Assembly (NCBI RefSeq): GCF_902859945.1
Contig: NZ_CADIKL010000035.1
Coordinates: forward strand, 27,499-91,498
Length of the DNA stretch: 64,000 nt
Source of the DNA: Paraburkholderia caffeinitolerans
GTDB lineage: Bacteria; Pseudomonadota; Gammaproteobacteria; Burkholderiales; Burkholderiaceae
Direction: 5' to 3'
Position 1 is the first letter of the stretch, and every line of letters begins with the position of its first letter. Positions 9,365 through 18,016 of the stretch are shown piece after piece. Position numbers and translations under genes: made by a program. The notes below the pieces were generated by a model. That model had not been told where the DNA came from. It ran no database searches and saw only the letters and a list, made by a program, of their open reading frames with translations.

Positions 9365-9826
9365 ATGTACAAACAAATTCTGGTGGCCGTCGACGGCAGC
9401 CGCAGCGGACGCCGCGCGCTCGACGAGGCCGTGAAAATCGCCAAGGCCACGGGCGCCACGGTGCAGGCGCTTTGCGTGGTCCAGCATCCGGCGCGCCTCG
9501 TCGATGTCGGCGCGGGATTCGCCGAGGAGCCCAAGCGCCAGTCGGCCGAAGCCGATGTCGCCACTGCCGCGCTCGAAGAGGCGAAAACGGTGTTCGCGCA
9601 GGCCGGCGTGCCGGGCACGGCGCGCGCCGCCGACGCGATGGGCGAGGACATTGCGGTAGTGATCTACCGCATCGCAGCGGAAGAGGATGCAGACCTCGTC
9701 GTGATGGGCACGCGGGGTTTGTCGGGTGTGAAGCGCCTGCTGCTTGGCAGCGTGGCGGAGTCGTTCCTGCGCATGGCCGATCGCCCGGTCATGCTAGTGC
9801 GCGACGAAGAACCGAAGGCGGCCTGA
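9365..9826 (+). CDS. Universal stress protein (UspA family)
   Basis: A 153-residue single-domain Usp beginning MYKQILVAVDGSRSGRRALDEA. The C-terminal nucleotide-binding loop is visible as GTRGLSGVKRLLLGSVAESFL, matching G-x2-G-x9-G-S, so this is probably the ATP-binding type. GGAGGT at 9355-9360 lies 4 bases before the ATG at 9365; an adjacent ATG at 9362 would place the site too close. It is divergent from phosphoketolase and cytoplasmic. Function in the family is stress survival, with no defined reaction. Confidence 0.92.
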   Translation: MYKQILVAVDGSRSGRRALDEAVKIAKATGATVQALCVVQHPARLVDVGAGFAEEPKRQSAEADVATAALEEAKTVFAQAGVPGTARAADAMGEDIAVVIYRIAAEEDADLVVMGTRGLSGVKRLLLGSVAESFLRMADRPVMLVRDEEPKAA

Positions 9827-9854
9827 TACCGGCTTGATACCGGCCTTCGCCGGC

Positions 9855-9884
9855 GGCACGCGGGTGCAGCGACGCCCGCGTGCC
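9855..9884 (+). terminator. Hairpin after the universal stress gene
   Basis: GGCACGCGGG (9855-9864) and CCCGCGTGCC (9875-9884) form a perfect 10-bp stem with a 10-base loop, 28 bp after the usp stop codon. There is no clear T-run, so termination is inferred from position and stem strength. Confidence 0.5.
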
Positions 9885-10273
9885 CGTTATCGCATTCGCA
9901 TCAAAAAAATGACACGCACCTGGGGTTCAATGTGTTCACCTGAGGTGCAAATATTTTGAAATACGACTTCGATCAAATCTTGCACGCGTGTAAGTCACGC
10001 GGCGCCGAGCATCCTTTTATCATTTGAAATCGGCTGCGTAATTACCTGATTCATCCATATGCGCTGAAATTCAAATTCAGCATGTAATCAGTAATCCGAT
10101 TTAATTGTTCGGCGAACATATAACTCACTGTAAACTTCATGCAAGGCGCAGAGGACTTCCCGCTTCGGCACGTCGATTGCGTGGGTAACAAAAAGAAACA
10201 AGGCCGTAGCGAAACTGTATGTTTTGCTCGCTATGCTGGTTTCCACGGGGGAATTCCAAACAGGAGAAAGTCA
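9885..10273. other. AT-rich non-coding stretch upstream of a small gene
   Basis: About 390 bp that are clearly more AT-rich than their surroundings and hold no convincing gene. An imperfect palindrome, GCTGAA-ATTCAAA-TTCAGC, lies around 10064-10082. A pair of ACCTG/CAGGT-like half-sites is seen in CACCTGGGG and CACCTGAGG (about 9918 and 9938). It probably carries the promoter of the gene at 10274; an unrecognised small RNA is possible. Confidence 0.4.
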
Positions 10274-10495
10274 ATGCTCAGTCATCACGAATTGGCGGCG
10301 CTGCTACTGATTCGCGACGCTAATGCGCCGCTTCAAAGGTTCGATTCCGATTTTCTGGCGCTCGAGCGCTACCATCTCGTGGAAATCAATGAAAGCGGGG
10401 ACGGCTGCGCGCCACGCCTCACGATGCGTGGCAAGGAATTGTTGCAGCGGCTGATGCAAGGCAGCGGGCATTATTTCGATTTCGACGCACGCTAA
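10274..10495 (+). CDS. Small conserved-looking hypothetical protein
   Basis: A 73-residue protein starting MLSHHELAALLLIRDANAP, with an AGGAGA ribosome site 6 bases before the ATG at 10274. Codon use is G/C-ending like true genes here. The frame continues upstream to 10139 but without a ribosome site. The sequence (LERYHLVEINESGDGCAPRLTMRGKELLQRL) resembles a short winged-helix: helix, helix, beta-wing (RLTMRGKELL). No family is recognised and no function is claimed. Confidence 0.65.
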   Translation: MLSHHELAALLLIRDANAPLQRFDSDFLALERYHLVEINESGDGCAPRLTMRGKELLQRLMQGSGHYFDFDAR

Positions 10496-10531
10496 CCGGC
10501 TCGCTTTCTGGAATCCCGATTGCGCGCGCTG

Positions 10532-11536
10532 TTATTTGCGCCGCTTCTTCATCAAATAGTCGCGCAGCACGGTGGCGTTATTGTTTTCGGTGTTGTGCGA
10601 ACTGTAGAGCAGCACCAACGGGTGCGCCTTGCTCGCCTCCACAAGCGGTTCCCATGCGGTACGGTTCGCGTCGAGTTCGGCGACGTAGCGGCGCGTGAAT
10701 TCGTCCCACTGCTCCGGGTCTTTATGGAACCACTCGCGCAATTCCGTGCTCGGCGCAACGTCCTTCGCCCAGATCACGCCCGCGAGCTTTTCCTTGCTCA
10801 TGCCGCGCGGCCATAGCCGGTCGACCAGAAAGCACGCTTGTCTGTCCTCGGGCAGCGGTTCGTAGACACGCTGGAGGGTGATTGCCGGTAGGGTCATGTT
10901 GCGCTTCTCCTTGTGAGGCACATCGGCATCGGGCGGCAACGCGAGCGCATCCGCGACGCGCTCGCGCAGCGCGGGCAGCACGTCGCGCGCGAACCACGGA
11001 TGCCGCTGGAACCATGGCGTATTGCGCGGGGAGGGGTGCGGCAGCGGCACGTAGCCGGGTGCGTAGTCGCGCCAGGCTTCCACGGTTTCTGTGAGCGAGC
11101 CCTTGCGGCGATTGCCGAGAAAATAACGCTGCGCATACTGGCCGACCAGCAGCGTGAGGCGCACGTCGGGCATCAGCGCGAGCAGGCGCGAGTGCCAGAG
11201 CGGCGCGCATTCGGGGCGCGGCGGGTTATCGCCGCCGCCTTTGCCAGATGAGCGCCCCGGATAGCAAAAGCCCATCGGCACGATGGCGATGCGCGCGGCG
11301 TCGTAGAACGTGTGGGCGTCGATGCCCATCCATTCACGCAGGCGCTCGCCGCTTGCGTCGTCCCATGGGATACCCGAGGCATGAACCTTCGCGCCGGGCG
11401 CCTGGCCCACGATCAGGATCCGCGCGCTCGCGCTCGCCTGCAGCACCGGACGCGGGCCGAGCGGCAGCGTGTCGGCGCAGACGCGGCAAGCGCGGATTTC
11501 GGTCAGCAGGCGGGGGAGCGAGCGGGTAGTCGACAC
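10532..11536 (-). CDS. Uracil-DNA-glycosylase-family / DUF488 fusion protein
   Basis: A single 334-residue open frame with two domains normally made as separate proteins. Residues 1-213 are a uracil-DNA glycosylase superfamily protein: a Cys pair near the start (RACRVCADTL), the catalytic-loop type motif LIVGQAPGAKVH, then PPRPECAPLWH and LPHPSPRNTPWF near the C-terminus. Residues 214-334 are a complete DUF488 domain (MTLPAITLQRVYEP, VDRLWPRGMSKEKL, VLLYSSHNTENNNA). The junction DVPHKEKRN-MTL still contains a ribosome-binding sequence and an ATG, so the second domain may also be made alone. The simplest reading is fusion of two adjacent genes by loss of a stop codon. Known family roles are base-excision repair for the first domain; the DUF488 role is unknown. 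Confidence 0.8.
   Translation of the reverse strand: MSTTRSLPRLLTEIRACRVCADTLPLGPRPVLQASASARILIVGQAPGAKVHASGIPWDDASGERLREWMGIDAHTFYDAARIAIVPMGFCYPGRSSGKGGGDNPPRPECAPLWHSRLLALMPDVRLTLLVGQYAQRYFLGNRRKGSLTETVEAWRDYAPGYVPLPHPSPRNTPWFQRHPWFARDVLPALRERVADALALPPDADVPHKEKRNMTLPAITLQRVYEPLPEDRQACFLVDRLWPRGMSKEKLAGVIWAKDVAPSTELREWFHKDPEQWDEFTRRYVAELDANRTAWEPLVEASKAHPLVLLYSSHNTENNNATVLRDYLMKKRRK
10895..10912 (-). promoter_or_regulatory. Internal ribosome-binding site and ATG at the UDG/DUF488 junction
   Basis: On the minus strand AAGGAGA (10912-10906) precedes an in-frame ATG (10897-10895) by 8 bases, exactly where the DUF488 domain starts. It would allow independent synthesis of a 121-residue DUF488 protein (10532-10897) from the fused message. 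Confidence 0.6.
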
Positions 11537-11870
11537 GACGGGACGGCGCTTCGGCGAATGAGTGTGCGGGAATCCGAGTCTATCAAAGAGCCGCTGCTTA
11601 TCGTGGTCACCTCGTGCCGGTCAGAATGGGCGACCCGACGGGTATGACGGGCGATGGCGGCGCATAGCGCGAGCGCCGCTGCGCGAAGGCGCGTAGACTC
11701 GCACGGAGCAGCAGTGTCAGACGCGCGCTGGCCTTTTGAGCCGCACCGGCGCGACGACAACCGTGAACGACACCGCGAGCGCCCCGCCGCCGGTTTGCAC
11801 GAATCGCACGAGTCAAACGAATCGCACGATCCGTGCATCGCTTCGGGCACGCGCCTCGCAAGGAGGCTTC
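11537..11870. other. Intergenic region upstream of hpnR with a direct repeat
   Basis: This 334-bp gap between divergent genes has no convincing gene. Two copies of ACGAATCGCACGA occur at 11799-11811 and 11817-11829 (18-bp spacing), 42 bp before the hpnR start, and could be binding sites for a regulator on one helix face or simply chance duplication. Confidence 0.4.
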
Positions 11871-13415
11871 ATGAGATTGCTGGCCGTCCACCCGAGCGGG
11901 CTGATGTACACGCGCGTGTTTCTGCGGCTCGAGCCGCTGGGTCTCGAATCGGTTGCCGGCACGGCGCGCGACGCGGGGCACGAGGTGCGCCTCATCGACC
12001 TGCAGGTGGAAACTCATCGCGACCTGATGCGCATGGTGCGCGACTGGCGGCCCGAGGCGCTCTGTTTCTCGGGCAACTATCTGGCGAACATTCCCGAGAT
12101 CATCGATCTTTCCAAGGCCGTGAAGGCCGCGCTGCCCACGTGCTTCGTGTTCGTGGGCGGCCATAGCGTGTCGTTCACGGCGCCCGACTTGCTGCGTCAC
12201 GGCGCGGGCGCGATCGACTGCATCCTGCGCGGCGAGGGCGAAGCGTCGATCAACGTGCTGCTCGAAGCGGTTGCGCAAGGCGGCGATCTGCACGCGGTGC
12301 CGGGTGTCGTGACGCGCGAAGGGTCGGGGCCGCCGCCGCTTTTCGTCGAGCACCTCGACCCCGTGCGACCCGCGCGCGATCTGTTGCGGCACCGGCGCAA
12401 ATATTTCATCGGCACGCTCGATCCGTGCGCCTCGATCGAGTTCGCGCGCGGCTGCCCGTGGGACTGCACGTTCTGCAGCGCGTGGACCTTCTACGGGCGC
12501 AGCTACCGCACGCGCAGCCCCGAGGTCGTGGTGGAGGAACTGGCGGCGCTGCGCGAGCCGGGCGTCTTTATCGTCGACGATGTGGCCTTCGTGCACGCCG
12601 AGCACGGCATGGCAATTGCCGACGCGATCCGCCGACGCGGCATCCGGAAACGCTACTACCTGGAGACGCGTGGCGATGTGCTCTTGCGCAACAAGGAGGT
12701 GTTCCGCGCGTGGCAGACGATCGGCCTGAAATACATGTTCCTCGGGCTCGAAGCGATCGACGACGAAGGCCTCAAGGCGTTTCGCAAGCGCATTAGTCTG
12801 GACCGCAATTTCGAGGCGCTGGAGTTCGCGCGTTCGCTCGGCATCACGGTCGCGATCAATCTGATTGCCGACCCGGACTGGGATCATGCGCGCTTCGAGA
12901 CCATCCGCCAGTGGTGCATGGAGATACCGGAGATCGTGAACATCAGCGTGAATACGCCGTATCCGGGCACCGAGAACTGGCAGCACGAGACGCGGCGTTT
13001 GACGAGTCTCGACTACCGGCTTTACGACATCCAGCACGCCGTGGTGCCGACAAAGCTGCCGCTGCCCGAGTTCTATGCAGAATTGGTGCGCACGCAACAA
13101 GTATTGAATCGCAAGCACATGGGCTGGACCGCGTTTCGCGGCGCGGCGGGGCAGGCGATGCATCTGCTGCTGCGCGGCCAGACCAATTTCGTGCGCATGC
13201 TGTGGAAGTTCAACTCGGTGTTCGATCCGCGCCTGCAACTTGCCGATCATGCGCGCGAGGTGCACTACGAGATGACCCCGCCGCCTGCCACAACGGGCGA
13301 GCGCGGGGTCGACATGAAGACGGTCTACATTCACGGGCCAATTGGGCGGCGCGGCCGCAAGATCGACGACGCTACCGAGAAGTTCGTCGACGAGACCCGC
13401 ATGGGGCTGGGCTGA
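11871..13415 (+). CDS. hpnR: Hopanoid C-3 methylase HpnR (B12-binding radical SAM)
   Basis: A 514-residue cobalamin-binding radical SAM enzyme. Residues 1-150 form the B12-binding domain, starting MRLLAVHPSGLMYTRVFLRLEPLGLE, the characteristic HpnR N-terminus. The [4Fe-4S] motif C-x3-C-x2-C is CPWDCTFC with Cys 195, 199 and 202. The enzyme methylates hopanoids at ring-A carbon 3, modifying membrane lipids. AGGAGG at 11861-11866 supports the ATG at 11871 over the longer upstream frame. It stands alone here, away from any hopanoid biosynthesis (hpn/shc) genes. Its stop is 1 bp from the stop of the convergent DUF4410 gene. Confidence 0.88.
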   Translation: MRLLAVHPSGLMYTRVFLRLEPLGLESVAGTARDAGHEVRLIDLQVETHRDLMRMVRDWRPEALCFSGNYLANIPEIIDLSKAVKAALPTCFVFVGGHSVSFTAPDLLRHGAGAIDCILRGEGEASINVLLEAVAQGGDLHAVPGVVTREGSGPPPLFVEHLDPVRPARDLLRHRRKYFIGTLDPCASIEFARGCPWDCTFCSAWTFYGRSYRTRSPEVVVEELAALREPGVFIVDDVAFVHAEHGMAIADAIRRRGIRKRYYLETRGDVLLRNKEVFRAWQTIGLKYMFLGLEAIDDEGLKAFRKRISLDRNFEALEFARSLGITVAINLIADPDWDHARFETIRQWCMEIPEIVNISVNTPYPGTENWQHETRRLTSLDYRLYDIQHAVVPTKLPLPEFYAELVRTQQVLNRKHMGWTAFRGAAGQAMHLLLRGQTNFVRMLWKFNSVFDPRLQLADHAREVHYEMTPPPATTGERGVDMKTVYIHGPIGRRGRKIDDATEKFVDETRMGLG

Positions 13416-13416
13416 A

Positions 13417-14178
13417 TCAAGCCGCCTTGTTGACCGGCACCCAGCCGTATTGCGCGGCCGCCTGAGCGATCTGCTTGGCGATCGAGTTCGCGAGCTTGCC
13501 GGCGTCGGCGGCAATCGTGTCGCGCTTCGATTCGGATGCGCCGTGCAGTCCCGCGCCCGCTGCCGCCGATGCCGCGACATGGCCCGCCGCCGCGCCCGCA
13601 CCCGCCGTTTCCGCCATGCCGGGCATATAGCCGCTGTTCGCGCTGGTCTCGAAGGTGGCGAGCGATTGGGGCGCGCCATGGGCCGGCAGGTAGGACACGG
13701 CGATGGTGGCCTCAACTTCGCTCTTGCCCGCACCGAGCCCGATCAGGACGCGGCGTCGGCGGCTGCCCGCATCGACGGTATCGATGCGGCCTTCGACCAC
13801 GATGGCGTCGCGTCCCGCCGGCACGGGGCCGTCCACGCGCACTGCGGGCAGACCCATCTTCTGCAACTGCGCGACGATGTTGTCGGCCAGCTTCTCGCGC
13901 GCCGCGAGCGCCACTTGCTGCTGTTGTTGCGCCGACGTCTCGCCGCTCGCCATCGTCTTGAGCCGCTGCGCCATGCCGCTGTCGAGTTTCACGAGTTCGG
14001 GCGAGATCTCGAACGCGGAGACGTAGATGACTTCGGCGTGCACTTGCGGCAGCGGCCCGGCGGCCTGCAATGGGCTCGCAGCCGAGGCGCAGCCCGACGC
14101 GAAGAGTGAGCCCGCGAACAGCGCAGCGCCAGCGAAGCGGCGGGTTTTGTTGAGGAGGGAGCGGAGAAACGTATTCAT
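13417..14178 (-). CDS. DUF4410 lipoprotein
   Basis: A 253-residue exported lipoprotein. The N-terminus MNTFLRSLLNKTRRFAGAALFAGSLFASGC has a basic start, a hydrophobic stretch and a lipobox ending at Cys 30, so it is probably an outer-membrane lipoprotein. The mature part resembles DUF4410: VIYVSAFEISPELVKLD, a Gln-rich helix (SAQQQQQVALAAREKLADNIVAQLQKMG is the longest helix), and VVEGRIDTVDAGSRRRRVLIGLGAGKSE. The C-terminal part is Ala/Gly-rich. No function is known. An alternative start at 14214 would hide the signal peptide behind 12 residues, so 14178 is preferred. Confidence 0.8.
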   Translation of the reverse strand: MNTFLRSLLNKTRRFAGAALFAGSLFASGCASAASPLQAAGPLPQVHAEVIYVSAFEISPELVKLDSGMAQRLKTMASGETSAQQQQQVALAAREKLADNIVAQLQKMGLPAVRVDGPVPAGRDAIVVEGRIDTVDAGSRRRRVLIGLGAGKSEVEATIAVSYLPAHGAPQSLATFETSANSGYMPGMAETAGAGAAAGHVAASAAAGAGLHGASESKRDTIAADAGKLANSIAKQIAQAAAQYGWVPVNKAA

Positions 14179-14337
14179 GTCGGGTCGCCTGGAAGCTGAT
14201 CTCGATATCGACATTTAATCAGGATGCCGAAATACCGTGATGGGTTCATGAGAGCTGGCTGAGCGGCTTGCCTGCATTTACCTGTTGTTTCAGGTTCCGG
14301 CGTGTGTCACTCGGCACAGGTGCAAGTATGCGGGGGA

Positions 14338-14358
14338 GCGCGTGGCTGCGCCACGCGC
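14338..14358 (-). terminator. 9-bp stem hairpin downstream of the sensor kinase
   Basis: GCGCGTGGC (14338-14346) and GCCACGCGC (14350-14358) form a perfect stem with loop TGC, 18 bp after the kinase stop. No T-run is present. It probably ends the two-component operon. Confidence 0.45.
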
Positions 14359-14376
14359 GAATTATGTCGCTCGATG

Positions 14377-15729
14377 TCACCGGCGCGCGGCGGCGTCTTG
14401 AATCGGCAGTCTCACTACGGCTTCGAGTCCGCCGCCCGCGCGGTCGGAGAAGGTGAGCGAGCCGCCGTGCTGCCTCGCGATTCGTTCGACGATTGCGAGT
14501 CCGAGGCCCGTGCCGCCCGCATGGGTGCGCGCGTTGGTGCCCCGGCTGAAGGGCGCTTTGAGCCGCTCCAGTTCCTCGGCGCGGATGCCGCTGCCTCGGT
14601 CGCAAATGGCCACGCAAGCGTGGCCGTCCACCTGCCAGGTGCGCACGCACAGGCCCGTGCGCCCGTAGACGACGGCGTTCTGCATCAGGTTCATCAAGAG
14701 ACGCATGACGGCCACGGGCCGGAACGCGAAGGGGGGCAGTGCGCCTTCCTCGAAGTCGAATTCGTGACCGAGCCCCGCGAAGTCGGCCACGAGCTGGCCC
14801 GCGAGCGCGTTGAGGTCGCCAGGCTGCGGGGCTTCGCGCTCGCCGCTGCCCGCGTAGTCCATGAACTGCTGGAGGATCGTGTCGATGCGGTCGAGATAGC
14901 CCTCCGCCGAATCGACGAGCTTGTCGTTGGTGCCACGCGGCAGCGCCATTGCAAGGGCGAGGCGCAGTTTCGTGAGCGGCGTGCGGATGTCGTGGGACAC
15001 GCCCGCGAGCATCAGCGCACGCGTCGCTTCGGCTTGTTGCAGCGCAGCGGTCATCTGATTGAAGGCCTGGCTTACCTGAGCGATCTCGGTCGGGCCGTCG
15101 GTTGGCAGTGGCGCGGGCGCTTCACCGGCACTCACGCGGCGCGCCGCGTGCGCAAGCTCGCCGAGCGGGCGGTTCAGATGCAACTGGATCAGCCAGCCCG
15201 TGAACGCCGCGAGCAGTGCGAGACCGATCGACAGCACGATGGCCGTGGCGATGCCGCTTGCGCGCGCGTCGGCGCTCATCGGCAGGGCCACCCAGATGGG
15301 TTCGCCCGCCGCGTGCATGCGGATCCAGAGGCGCTCTTCGTCTGATGATTCCCAGCGCACCGGCATGTCGGCGGGCAGATGGCGCTGGAGCGCCGCGATG
15401 AAGACGTCGCGCTGCCAGGTCTGGAAAACATGGAGCGGATTCGCGCCCGGTGGATCGATGTTCGCCACGTGCGCGGCAGGGGCCGTGCGATTGTCGTTCA
15501 AGCGCGCGGCGCTCGCGCGGCTTTCGGCGGGGGGCAATGCGGCGAGCGTGCTGTCGAGCAGCTTCACGTAGTCGGCGAAGATGATCGAGGCGCGCTCGAT
15601 GCGCGGGCGCTGCACGAAATGCAGCAGCGCGCCGAACGAGCACAGCTGGGTGAGGGCGACGAGCGCCACCAGCAGCGCGATGTTGCGCGAGAGGAGCGAG
15701 CGCGGCAGCCAGCGCGAGAGCGTGCGCAT
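14377..15729 (-). CDS. Sensor histidine kinase, EnvZ-like
   Basis: About 450 residues, membrane-bound. TM1 is near residues 13-35 (RNIALLVALVALTQLCSFGALL) and TM2 near 160-180, bracketing a periplasmic loop of about 120 residues, followed by a HAMP linker (LNRPLGELAHAARRVSAGE). The phosphoacceptor His is in GVSHDIRTPLTKLRLAL (about residue 246). Catalytic N, G1 and G2 boxes follow (LMNLMQNAVVYG, DRGSGI, GGTGLGLAIVERI). It lies directly after its response regulator. The ATG at 15729 is used; a TTG at 15747, 3 bp after the regulator stop, would couple the two genes and add 6 residues. The signal sensed is unknown, osmotic stress being the EnvZ precedent. Confidence 0.88.
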   Translation of the reverse strand: MRTLSRWLPRSLLSRNIALLVALVALTQLCSFGALLHFVQRPRIERASIIFADYVKLLDSTLAALPPAESRASAARLNDNRTAPAAHVANIDPPGANPLHVFQTWQRDVFIAALQRHLPADMPVRWESSDEERLWIRMHAAGEPIWVALPMSADARASGIATAIVLSIGLALLAAFTGWLIQLHLNRPLGELAHAARRVSAGEAPAPLPTDGPTEIAQVSQAFNQMTAALQQAEATRALMLAGVSHDIRTPLTKLRLALAMALPRGTNDKLVDSAEGYLDRIDTILQQFMDYAGSGEREAPQPGDLNALAGQLVADFAGLGHEFDFEEGALPPFAFRPVAVMRLLMNLMQNAVVYGRTGLCVRTWQVDGHACVAICDRGSGIRAEELERLKAPFSRGTNARTHAGGTGLGLAIVERIARQHGGSLTFSDRAGGGLEAVVRLPIQDAAARR

Positions 15730-15750
15730 GAGCGATGGGCGTCGCAAGGC

Positions 15751-16464
15751 TCAGGACTCGACGCCGGCCACCAGCATGTAGCCGAGGCCCCAGACGGTCT
15801 TGATGAAGCGCGGCTTGGCGGGATCTTCCTCGACGATCTGGCGCAGCCGCAGGATCTGCACGTCGACGCTGCGGTCGAGCGCGGCGTGGTCGCGCCCGCG
15901 GGCGCGCGCGAGCAGGTTCTCGCGGCTCACGGCGCGGTTCGGCGAAGAGCCGAGCGCGTGCAGCAGCAGCATCTGCGCCGAGTGAATCTCGATGGGCACG
16001 CCATCGCGCAGCAGCGTTTGCTGGCCGACATCGAAGACGAAGTTGCCGAAGCGCAGCCGCTGCGACGTCACGGTGGGGTCGCCCGCGGCCATCTTCTGGC
16101 GGCGCAGCAGCGCCTTCACGCGCGCGACGAGTTCGTCGGGCAAGAAGGGCTTGGCAAGGTAGTCGTCGGCGCCGGTTTCGAGACCGATCACCTTGTCGGC
16201 GGCATCGCCCTTGGCCGTGAGCATCAGGATCGGCAGCGTGTGGCCTTCCGCGCGCAGGCGGCGGCAGACGCTCAGGCCGTCTTCGGGCTCCATCATGAGA
16301 TCGAGCACCAGCAGGTCGTAGGGCTCGCGCTGCAGCATGCGGTCGAGGCGCTTGCCGTCGGCGACGGCGCGCACTTCGAAGCCGTGCCCGCTCAGGAAGC
16401 GCTGCAGCATGTTGCGCAGCTCGGCTTCGTCGTCGAGTACGAGAATCCGGTTTGCCTGCTCCAT
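15751..16464 (-). CDS. OmpR-type response regulator
   Basis: A 237-residue regulator. The receiver domain (residues 1-120) has the acidic pair in VLDDEAE, phosphoacceptor Asp 55 in LLVLDLMM and Lys in AKPFLPDEL. The C-terminal winged-helix DNA-binding domain shows LHALGSSPNRAVSRENLLARARG and the VDVQILRLRQIVEEDP...VWGLGYML signature. It is the first gene of an operon with the EnvZ-like kinase and should act as a transcription factor once phosphorylated by it. The resemblance to OmpR is strong, but the regulon cannot be told from this window. Confidence 0.92.
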   Translation of the reverse strand: MEQANRILVLDDEAELRNMLQRFLSGHGFEVRAVADGKRLDRMLQREPYDLLVLDLMMEPEDGLSVCRRLRAEGHTLPILMLTAKGDAADKVIGLETGADDYLAKPFLPDELVARVKALLRRQKMAAGDPTVTSQRLRFGNFVFDVGQQTLLRDGVPIEIHSAQMLLLHALGSSPNRAVSRENLLARARGRDHAALDRSVDVQILRLRQIVEEDPAKPRFIKTVWGLGYMLVAGVES

Positions 16465-16782
16465 GGGCCGCCTCCCGCGGTGGTTGCAGTGTGTCGATGT
16501 TTCGAAGCATCCGGCGCGCGGCCGAACTCGAATGGCATTGGTCAGGGGTGCTACTGGATTGCGCCGGCTTCTACGATATTAGGCGAGTTGGCGTGGCTCG
16601 AACGTCGCTTCGCGAACGTTCAAGCGTGGTCCACGCGCTTGCGCGCAGTGCGGCGTTCCTGTACCTTCACATCCTGCCGGGATAACCGAAGCTCCGCCTC
16701 GAAACCCATCCGTCGAACTCGATGCGCCCTGGCCCCTGTTGTGCGTGCCTGCGGGCGCTTCGTACGCACAGGAGGGTGCTTC
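16465..16782. other. Intergenic region between response regulator and MFS gene
   Basis: This 318-bp gap between divergent genes must hold both promoters. A GAACGTTC palindrome occurs around 16613-16622. I see no convincing gene, RNA or repeat. Confidence 0.4.
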
Positions 16783-17985
16783 GTGGACTTGCGTGTCTAT
16801 CTTCTCGCCGCCACCGTTTTTCTGGCCGGCATCGCTGAAAACATCTGCGTGGGCATCCTGCCCGAAATTGCCGTGGGGCTGCGCGTTTCCACGGCCGCCG
16901 CAGGTCAGCTCACCACTATTTTTTCCGCTGTTTTTGCACTTGCCGCGCTGGTGGCGGTGCCGCTCGTGGCGCGCGCCGGACGGCGCTTCGCGCTGTCCGC
17001 TTCGCTCGCGACATTCGCAGCCGCGAACCTGATCGCCGCTGCGAGCCCCAATTACGCGAGCCTCTTTGGCGCGCGCATGTTGATGGCGGCAAGCTGCGCA
17101 ACGCTCGTGCTGGTGGCGACGCGGCTCGCGGCCGCGCTCACCGTGCCCGAACGGCGCGGCCGTGCGATCGGCATCGTCTTCATGGGGATCAGCGCTTCGC
17201 TCGTGCTCGGCGTGCCGATCGGCATGCAAATCGCGCATGCGTGGGGCTGGCGCGCGGTGTTCGTCGCGATTGCCGTGCCGGTTCTGCCGCTGGCGCTCTG
17301 GCTGGGCCGGCAGGTACCGCGCGAGGACGCGTCCGAAAGCGCAGATCCCGAGGCAAGGCGCGCCTGGCGTGCGGTGCTCGGCCAGCGCCCATTGATGGCC
17401 GCACAGTGCGTGTCGATTGCGATGATCGGCGGGCATTTCACGCTGTTTGCCTACTTGGCTCCGTATCTGCAAGCGTTGCGCGCGCCTGACGCCGCGACGC
17501 TCGCCGCCTTGTTCGTGGCCTTCGGGGTGGCGGGCGTGGCCGGCGCGTGGCTCGGCGGGATGGCATCGGACCGGCTGGGCGCGGCGCGCGCGCTGTGGTG
17601 CTGCCCGGCGGCTTTTCTGGTCTCGATGGCGGTGCTGCCCATGGCAGGCGGATCGACGCCCGGCACAGCCGCGTTGCTGTTCGTGCCCGCGATGATGTTG
17701 TGGGCCAGCATCAGCTGGTCGATTTCGCCGATCGTGCAGAACTACCTGATTCGAACCGCGCCGGAACTTGCGGATACGAGCGTGGGCTTCAATGTGTCCG
17801 CGATGCATGTGGGCGTGGCGCTTGGCTCCGGGTTCGGCGGCATGCTCGTCGAGCGCGGCGCGCTGCTCGCGACGCCGTGGGCGGGCAGCGCGCTCGTGGC
17901 TGTGGCGCTCGGATTCGCGGGGCTTGCGCTCAAGCCGCGGCGGGCCGCACCGCGCACGTCGGCGCAAACGGGCGTTGCGCGCTAG
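16783..17985 (+). CDS. MFS transporter (AraJ/arabinose-efflux type)
   Basis: A 400-residue, 12-helix major facilitator. The first helix is DLRVYLLAATVFLAGIAEN, and the inter-helix 2-3 loop has the usual basic motif (LVARAGRRFALSASL). Helices alternate with short loops through to LVAVALGFAGLALKP. It resembles drug/sugar efflux permeases of the AraJ group. The start is GTG at 16783 with GGAGGG 6 bases before it; the open frame extends more than 1400 bp upstream as an artefact of high GC. The substrate is unknown; export of small molecules is the family precedent. Its stop lies 31 bp from that of the convergent repeat protein. Confidence 0.85.
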   Translation: MDLRVYLLAATVFLAGIAENICVGILPEIAVGLRVSTAAAGQLTTIFSAVFALAALVAVPLVARAGRRFALSASLATFAAANLIAAASPNYASLFGARMLMAASCATLVLVATRLAAALTVPERRGRAIGIVFMGISASLVLGVPIGMQIAHAWGWRAVFVAIAVPVLPLALWLGRQVPREDASESADPEARRAWRAVLGQRPLMAAQCVSIAMIGGHFTLFAYLAPYLQALRAPDAATLAALFVAFGVAGVAGAWLGGMASDRLGAARALWCCPAAFLVSMAVLPMAGGSTPGTAALLFVPAMMLWASISWSISPIVQNYLIRTAPELADTSVGFNVSAMHVGVALGSGFGGMLVERGALLATPWAGSALVAVALGFAGLALKPRRAAPRTSAQTGVAR

Positions 17986-18016
17986 CGCGAGGCGCGGCGG
18001 GCGTTCAGTCCATTAG

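Noticed and set aside
11607..13733. 708-codon antisense frame over hpnR
   Set aside because: hpnR has clear B12 and radical SAM motifs and a strong ribosome site; the antisense product is Arg/His/Ala-rich shadow sequence.
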